64,000 nt of DNA, taken from Ensifer canadensis (GTDB lineage Bacteria; Pseudomonadota; Alphaproteobacteria; Rhizobiales; Rhizobiaceae). Where the stretch lies: NCBI RefSeq assembly GCF_017488845.2, contig NZ_CP083370.1, forward strand, positions 1,674,001 to 1,738,000, given 5' to 3'. The position numbers and the translations under genes are program-made. A model generated the notes under the pieces. The model searched no databases and was not told the DNA's origin. It saw only the letters and a list, made by a program, of their open reading frames with translations. Below, piece by piece: positions 59,151-64,000 of the stretch. Within the stretch, counting starts at the first letter, position 1. Each line of letters begins with the position of its first letter.

Positions 59151-59200
59151 CTGCATAATTTTACCGCTAAAGCAGATTCGATTTAAGGAATTATGCAGTA
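59095..59200 (+). repeat. RIME-like intergenic palindromic element, copy 3
   Basis: TTACAGCGCCGCGCGTC...GACGCG...CGCTGTAA, then CTGCATAATT...AATTATGCAG enclosing an imperfect GATTCGATTT core. It covers the stop codon of the RDD reading frame and ends 11 bases before the DUF486 stop. Confidence 0.75.
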
Positions 59201-59211
59201 GGCTGACCCGC

Positions 59212-59565
59212 TCACCCCTTGAAGATGAACGAGGCACCGATGGCGATCAGGGAGAAGCCGACGAGATGGTTCCAGCCGATCGATTCCTTCAGCCAGAAGA
59301 CCGAGAACGCCGCGAACACCAAGAGCGTGATTACCTCCTGCATCGTCTTCAACTGTGCCGCGGAGTAGACCTCGTGGCCGATACGATTTGCCGGCACGGC
59401 CAGACAATATTCGAAGAAGGCAATGCCCCAACTGGCGACGATCGCCATGTACAGCGGCGACGACGTGTATTTCAGGTGCCCATACCAGGCGAATGTCATG
59501 AAGACGTTGGAGATCAGGAGCAGCAGGATCGGCCAGAGATAGGCCGGATTGATGGAGAACGACAT
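59212..59565 (-). CDS. DMT-like membrane protein, DUF486 family
   Basis: 117 residues, four helices: YLWPILLLLISNVFMTFAWY, then IVASWGIAFFEYCLAVPANR and a final pair ending SLIAIGASFIFKG. DUF486 proteins resemble half-size EamA transporters; function unknown. ATG 59565 follows GAGGATCC; the frame runs upstream through a TetR remnant that is unrelated. Confidence 0.87.
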   Translation of the reverse strand: MSFSINPAYLWPILLLLISNVFMTFAWYGHLKYTSSPLYMAIVASWGIAFFEYCLAVPANRIGHEVYSAAQLKTMQEVITLLVFAAFSVFWLKESIGWNHLVGFSLIAIGASFIFKG

Positions 59566-59640
59566 GAGGATCCTCGAAGGCGCGAATCGTTCCGGCAGGA
59601 TGATCTTGCCGCTCGCGCTATGACAAGCGCAAACATCATC

Positions 59641-59910
59641 TGAGACGCGCGATCGGCAGCGCACGAGACCTGAATTTGTCGTTGACAAAATCCCGGTAAA
59701 CTGCTGTAAAGACGTTAATTTGCGCCGGTCGGCGCAGCTATGCCGCTGATCGTCGTCGCATGGAGTTATGCGTTCGAGGAACAGCGACGCGCCGGCATCC
59801 ATCAACTTCTGCCGCCCGACCTCCGGCGCCTTGGTGCGCGGTCGCCCGACCTTTGCGGCCGCCCGCGTCGATTCCTGTTCCTTTCCATGGCTTTGCCCGT
59901 TCTGCCGCAT
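59641..59910 (-). pseudogene. Remnant of a TetR-family regulator N-terminus
   Basis: One frame reads VGRPRTKAPEVGRQKLMDAG followed by ASLFLER, the first helix of a TetR DNA-binding domain. The next part appears in a second frame as LHATTISGIAAPTGAN, a stop, then RLYSSLPG, which matches the TetR helix-turn-helix consensus (IAARAGVSKRTLYSRFP). A frameshift, a stop and loss of the rest of the gene mark it as decayed. It sits directly upstream of the DUF486 gene, which it may once have controlled. Confidence 0.65.
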
Positions 59911-60369
59911 TCGGCTACAATTGACATTGCTGCCTTAATTAGGGCCCGAAGATGCGATCAATGGATCGCGGTGCCTGCGCCAGGGGCCAGGCAGAACACA
60001 AAAATAACGCACCAAACCCAGAAAACACGGCGATATCTAACCCAAATGGATTAGATTGCGCACGAATATTCGTATTTTTTGCCCTTTGCCACAATTTTGC
60101 ACCAGACGGTGAGCAAAGTCCGCGCACCGTCCGACGGGACAGGCAGGGGAATACCACACTCCGACGGCAATCGCCGTGAAGTTGGCACCGCGTTTCATCG
60201 CGGTTCGCCGACGCGCTGATGCTGCGTTCAAGGTGCAACGCACGAGGCGCGAACCGCCGATATCCCCGAAAACAGTGATCGATGCAGATGAAAACCGGGG
60301 GCAGTGTTCGGCGATCGCCAGGCACATCCGGGATGCACGCACCAAACAACTTGGCAAGGAGACCTGACC
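59911..60369. other. Intergenic region upstream of the TIGR02594 gene
   Basis: 459 bases with no supported gene. An AT-rich segment at 60020-60100 (with GAATATTCGTATTTTT) is lower in GC than its surroundings and could hold a promoter or more remnants. I could not assign any of it to a protein. Confidence 0.4.
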
Positions 60370-60813
60370 ATGAAGGTCCTGGCGTTTCTCGCGGCTGCCT
60401 ATGTCGCGCTTTTGACACCGGATGTGGCCACGGCGGGCATGTTGGCCCAGGCCCAGCAATATAACGGCCTGCACGAGGTCAAGAACAACAAGCGGCTCCG
60501 GACCGCGCTCGGCATCAATCCGGCCCGCACCCCCTGGTGCGGCCACTTCATGGGCTTGATAGCCCGTAAGGCTGGCCGAACACCGCCACAAAGCTTCGGC
60601 ATCGCCCGCTCCTGGCTGCGTTTCGGCGCGCCGGTCAAGCTGTCCTATGCCCGTCCCGGCGACATCATCGTTGTGCGCACCGGCCGCAGCTATCACGTCG
60701 GCATCATCTCCGCCCTGTCCAAATCGACGGCGAAGGTGATTGGCGGCAACCAATCGGGTCGCGTCACGGTTTCGCAGTTCACCCGCGGTCAGGTGGTCGC
60801 AGTTAGACGTTAG
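60370..60813 (+). CDS. TIGR02594-family secreted NlpC/P60-like protein
   Basis: 147 residues with a signal peptide (cleavage near VATAG), then a papain-like domain: TPWCGHFMG with the catalytic Cys, RPGDIIVV, and YHVGIIS with the catalytic His. Likely a peptidoglycan amidase or endopeptidase in the periplasm. AAGGAGA precedes ATG 60370. Confidence 0.88.
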   Translation: MKVLAFLAAAYVALLTPDVATAGMLAQAQQYNGLHEVKNNKRLRTALGINPARTPWCGHFMGLIARKAGRTPPQSFGIARSWLRFGAPVKLSYARPGDIIVVRTGRSYHVGIISALSKSTAKVIGGNQSGRVTVSQFTRGQVVAVRR

Positions 60814-60835
60814 CCGACGACGGAAAGATCTGCGG

Positions 60836-61393
60836 TCAACGAACGAGGCTATCGTCGCGCATGTCCGGCTGCGCACCGTCGAGCGACAGGCGCATCGCGC
60901 AGCGCCGCTCGGCCGGTAGGCCGTTTGTCGCCTCCTTCGCCAGGATCTGGGCCAGCCGCGAGCCGAGCTCTTCTTCGCCGAGCGTCAGGAAGCCGAGCTT
61001 GCGATAGAAGCGCTCGTTCCAGACGAGTTCGCGGAACGTGGTCAGCGTCACCTCGCCAAGCGAGCGGTCGCGCGCATGCGCGATAGCGGCTGCGAACAAG
61101 GCGCGCCCAAGTCCAAGGCCTTGCCGCTCGTGCAGCACCGCGAGCTGCCAGATGTGCAGAGCACCATCGCTGATCTCGGCGCAAAGAAATCCAAGCGGGC
61201 GGTCGCGATCGTCGACCGCAACCCAGGAAAGACCGGAGCGAACGAATTCCAGATGCGATGCGACCGACTGGACGTCGTCGTCAGCAATCCAGGCAAGCTC
61301 GGGCACGGTGCGAAATGCCTCACCCGACGATCTCTCGATATCGGGCAGCGCTGGCGCATCGTCTTCACGGGTCAGTCGTATCAGGGCGTTCAT
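60836..61393 (-). CDS. GNAT-family N-acetyltransferase
   Basis: 185 residues: IRLTREDDAPALPDIERSSG at the start and the acetyl-CoA loop LAVLHERQGLGLGRALFAAA, then WNERFYRKLGF. Substrate unknown. Convergent with the TIGR02594 gene with a 22-base gap. Confidence 0.88.
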   Translation of the reverse strand: MNALIRLTREDDAPALPDIERSSGEAFRTVPELAWIADDDVQSVASHLEFVRSGLSWVAVDDRDRPLGFLCAEISDGALHIWQLAVLHERQGLGLGRALFAAAIAHARDRSLGEVTLTTFRELVWNERFYRKLGFLTLGEEELGSRLAQILAKEATNGLPAERRCAMRLSLDGAQPDMRDDSLVR

Positions 61394-61489
61394 GGCGGCA
61401 TCCTATCGACGGAATTTGGTCCGTCGAAACAGTCTTTCGATAGAACGCCCAAGTAAGCGATAACGACGATACGTTTCTAGAGTTTTCTC

Positions 61490-61790
61490 CATGAAGACAA
61501 ACGCTTATCCCCATATCTTCGCCAACCACACGCGATCCGCCCCCGGCGGAACCGTCAGGCGCATAACGCACAAGCCCGCCGGCAGCATCGAAACCGCCAA
61601 TGACCGTGGCGATGGTCAGCCGGTTGACGAACCAGTCGAGCGGCTGCTTCGCCTCATCTTCAAAGGCGGCGCCGAACGCCTCTGGATGGCGCGAATGACC
61701 ATCGAGGCATAGCGCCCGATGGAGGTCGACGTCTGGGGCAATCAAGCCGGCGGGGTTGAAAGGAAGACAGCACGGTTCCAAAATTGGCTG
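61490..61790 (-). pseudogene. Remnant of a second GNAT acetyltransferase
   Basis: One frame carries DLHRALCLDGHSRHPEAFGA, then PLDWFVNRLTIATVIGGFD and AAGGL, a common GNAT N-terminal half. The next strand continues in another frame as RLTVPPGADRVWLAKIWG and then meets a stop, where intact relatives go on into the acetyl-CoA loop. No start codon is convincing. It lies upstream of the intact GNAT gene but is a different subfamily. Confidence 0.6.
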
Positions 61791-61911
61791 CTGGGCGAAA
61801 GATCCTCTCCGCATAGACCCGCCGCGTCACGGCAATCCGTGACGCCGGCAACCGGATTCCGAATTTTAAATCTTCGCCCTAAACACTTGAATCAACAATC
61901 AAACACTCTAC

Positions 61912-62574
61912 TCATCGCGCAACCCGCGAGGCCATCTGCGCGATCTGTTCCAACGCGGCGCTCAGCCCCGCAGACGGGCTCGTCAAGGGGCGCGTTCCTC
62001 GACGCACAAGCTCGGCCGCCCCGGCCATGGAGGCTTGAGCGAGAGCGACAATCGCCGCGCCATCGTTATAGGCGGCGTCGGCTGCATCGGCGATTGCGGC
62101 GAGATAGCCATCGCGGTCACCGGCCTTGAACAGACCCCATGCGCCTGCGACGAGACGCACCTCGAGCGCCACACCCTTTCGCTTCGTGGCCTCGGCAAAA
62201 AGCGCAGTGGTCGGCGCCACGGTCGTTTCGACGGCGCAGAGCGCCACCACCTTTTCTCCGATCGACGCTGCCTTTTCGGCAAGCGCGGCATCAGTCCGCA
62301 ACACCGGCACCGGCGCTTCACGCACGATCGCGGTACTCGGCCCGAGCGTCGAACAGGTGAGGAGCACGGCGTCGGCGCCGCCTGCAAGCGCCGTCAGCGC
62401 TGCAGCCGTCTCCTCGGCTATATCGTCGGTGAGCCCGCCTGCCCGTTCCGCAGCCTCGAGCAGGTCCGGCCGCACCGCATGGCGAAGCACGCCCGCGGCA
62501 AGGCCGAGTTCGCGCGCGGCGGCTTCGAAGACGGCGACGTTGCTGTCGGCGGTATGCAGGCACGCGATGATCAA
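61912..62574 (-). CDS. Aspartate/glutamate racemase family protein
   Basis: 220 residues. The first half has LLTCSTLGPS with the catalytic Cys; a second-half Cys/Thr region is less clear, so hydantoin racemase or arylmalonate decarboxylase-like activity is possible. I prefer the TTG at 62574 (IIACLHTADSN), since GAGGGAAAG lies 6-12 bases upstream; a GTG at 62589 is the alternative. Confidence 0.8.
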   Translation of the reverse strand: MIIACLHTADSNVAVFEAAARELGLAAGVLRHAVRPDLLEAAERAGGLTDDIAEETAAALTALAGGADAVLLTCSTLGPSTAIVREAPVPVLRTDAALAEKAASIGEKVVALCAVETTVAPTTALFAEATKRKGVALEVRLVAGAWGLFKAGDRDGYLAAIADAADAAYNDGAAIVALAQASMAGAAELVRRGTRPLTSPSAGLSAALEQIAQMASRVAR

Positions 62575-62589
62575 GATGCTTTCCCTCAC

Positions 62590-62879
62590 GCTGGATTCGC
62601 GCTTTGCGGTCGCCGTCGGCCACTCGCTGCCGGTAAACTTCGCACGTTACGTCGCCGGCTGGAAACAGGGATTGAGGCCCCCAACACAACGCAGGTCCTT
62701 CCATCGCTTCAAACGTGCAATCCACGGGCGAAAGCGCCTTCGGCCCGCAAATGGCCCCAAAATCGGCGCAGCAATCGATGCCGACACACGATCGCCGCGC
62801 TTTTCGCGCTTCTAGATATTGCTAAATTACGTTACCCTTAATTTCCTCTAGCTGTACGCCGCGGGAGGGGCTTGCCCCT
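62590..62879. other. Divergent promoter region between racemase and adenylate cyclase
   Basis: About 290 bases without a supported gene. The 62815-62850 part (TTGCTAAATTACG and following) is AT-rich and a plausible promoter for the cyclase. Confidence 0.4.
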
Positions 62880-64000
62880 TTGGAACGGAAGCTCGCAGTC
62901 ATCCTCGCTGCCGATGTCGCTGGCTATAGTCGCCTCGTCGCGACCGACGAGGAAGGTACGCTTGCGACGCTGGGCACCTATTGCGCCACGATCGGCGACC
63001 TCGTCGCCGAGCATGGCGGTCGCATTTTCAGCACTGCCGGTGACAGCGTCGTCGCCGAGTTCCACAGCGCCGTCCAGGGGGTCCGCGCCGCCGTTGCTAT
63101 CCAGCGCGCCCTGCAACGCCGCAATGCCGATCTGGCGCCGGAGAAACGCATGGAGTTCCGCATCGGCATCAATCTCGGCGACGTCGTGGTCGAAGGCACA
63201 AACCTGTTGGGCGACGGCGTCAACGTCGCAGCGCGGCTGCAGCAGGTGGCGCGACCGGCCGGCGTCTGCATCTCGGGAACGCTGCACGACCAGATCGAGG
63301 GCAAGCTCGACTTCCCCATGGTCAAGCTCGGCGAGCAGACGCTCAAGAACATGCCGCGGCCGGTGCTGGTGCACAGCGTCGACTGGCGCGAAGACCCGAC
63401 GGTGCCCGACCTGCCCGGCATGCCGCTCCGCCTGCCGAACAAGCCGTCGATCGCCGTGCTCCCCTTCCTCAACATGTCGGACGATCCCGGCCAGGACTAC
63501 TTCGCCGACGGGTTGACCGAGGACATCATCACCGGGCTCTCGCTCTGTCGCTGGTTCTTCGTCATCGCGCGGAACTCCTCCTTCGCCTACAAGGGGCACG
63601 CAGCGGACGCGAAGCAGATCGGCCGCGATCTCGGCGTGCGCTACATCGTCGAGGGCAGCGTGCGCCGATCAGGAAGCCGCGTGCGTGTCACCGGGCAATT
63701 GATCGAGGCCGAGACCGGCGTGCATCTCTGGGCGCAGCGCTTCGATCGCGAAGTGGCGGACATCTTCGCCATCCAGGACGAACTCACCCAGCACGTCGTC
63801 GCCGCCATCGAGCCGGAAATTCTGATCGGCGAAAATCGGCGAGCGCTGTTGCGCGGCACCGAGAACCTCGACGCCTACGAATGCCATATGCGCGGCACGC
63901 TGCTGCACAACGCCCAGGACACGGCCGCGCATTTCTCCGAGGCGATCGACTGGCATCGTCGTGCCATCGCGCTCGATCCGGATTTCGGCCGCGCCCATAT
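62880..64000 (+). CDS. Class III adenylate/guanylate cyclase with TolB-like and TPR regions, 3'-truncated
   Basis: The frame opens at a TTG (62880) with GGGAGGGG 10 bases upstream and runs off the window after 373 codons. N-terminal class III cyclase domain: ILAADVAGYSRLV and FSTAGDSVVAEF hold the metal-binding aspartates, and LGDGVNVAARLQQ the Asn/Arg of the transition state. A TolB-like N-terminal region follows (SIAVLPFLNMSDDPGQDYFA), then the start of TPR repeats (RRAIALDPDFGRAH). Such soluble multi-domain cyclases are numerous in rhizobia; the signal sensed is unknown. Confidence 0.9.
   Translation, partial: MERKLAVILAADVAGYSRLVATDEEGTLATLGTYCATIGDLVAEHGGRIFSTAGDSVVAEFHSAVQGVRAAVAIQRALQRRNADLAPEKRMEFRIGINLGDVVVEGTNLLGDGVNVAARLQQVARPAGVCISGTLHDQIEGKLDFPMVKLGEQTLKNMPRPVLVHSVDWREDPTVPDLPGMPLRLPNKPSIAVLPFLNMSDDPGQDYFADGLTEDIITGLSLCRWFFVIARNSSFAYKGHAADAKQIGRDLGVRYIVEGSVRRSGSRVRVTGQLIEAETGVHLWAQRFDREVADIFAIQDELTQHVVAAIEPEILIGENRRALLRGTENLDAYECHMRGTLLHNAQDTAAHFSEAIDWHRRAIALDPDFGRAH

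Noticed and set aside
62838..63599. Open frame opposite the adenylate cyclase
   Set aside because: Antisense shadow; the plus-strand frame carries cyclase motifs.

Overview
The window looks like chromosomal DNA of a Rhizobiaceae alphaproteobacterium, most likely Ensifer/Sinorhizobium. The grounds are high GC, a class II DAHP synthase, a cobalamin pair arranged as in Pseudomonas denitrificans/Sinorhizobium, a BigR-YeeE/YedE-TauE block, rhizobial Usg and TIGR02594-type proteins, and several RIME-like intergenic palindromes. Nearly all of it is housekeeping and envelope gene content. There is no tRNA, rRNA, CRISPR array, insertion sequence or prophage. Both ends cut a gene: a helix-turn-helix protein at the left edge and an adenylate cyclase at the right edge.

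Left part (1-25 kb): GFA-family protein, class II DAHP synthase, glutathione reductase, a DUF2059 secreted protein, rpiA, gph, a large L,D-transpeptidase, fumC, a diguanylate cyclase, a small L,D-transpeptidase, an M15 peptidase, an FMN-binding protein, a divergent alpha/beta hydrolase-MarR pair with a palindromic operator, a frameshifted KefB-type antiporter, DUF971, moaA, a broken chemotaxis receptor, a DMT exporter and mobA-mobB. moaA, mobA and mobB supply molybdenum cofactor.

Middle part (25-46 kb): polysaccharide deacetylase, a giant Ala/Glu/Gln-rich OmpA protein, a polar amino acid ABC importer without a local ATPase, usg, DUF2270, a TPR methyltransferase, a beta-hydroxyacid dehydrogenase coupled to an AlkD-like protein, a frameshifted nitrilase-like gene, an Lrp regulator, uracil-DNA glycosylase and nuclease genes, a histidine kinase, dgkA, and divergent cobT/cobS for the late steps of cobalamin synthesis.

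Right part (46-64 kb): a YadGH-type ABC exporter, a sulfide-type module (bigR, two YeeE/YedE proteins, TauE/SafE), a candidate anti-Shine-Dalgarno small RNA, an extensin-like lipoprotein, a lipoprotein with three Kazal domains, a Cache chemoreceptor, a thioesterase, ssuACB for sulfonate uptake, then a zone of decay (RDD gene with an in-frame stop, TetR remnant, GNAT remnant) between intact small genes, and finally a racemase and the truncated cyclase.

The clearest unusual content is: (i) at least six interrupted or degraded genes, two explained by one missing base in a G/C run, so either real decay or sequencing indels; (ii) an orphan RNA-like element at about 49.5 kb with two hairpins exposing C-rich anti-SD loops; (iii) the triple-Kazal lipoprotein; (iv) a BigR lacking one of its two sensing cysteines; (v) a nitrilase-fold protein lacking the catalytic cysteine. 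I did not find a clearly new multi-gene system.
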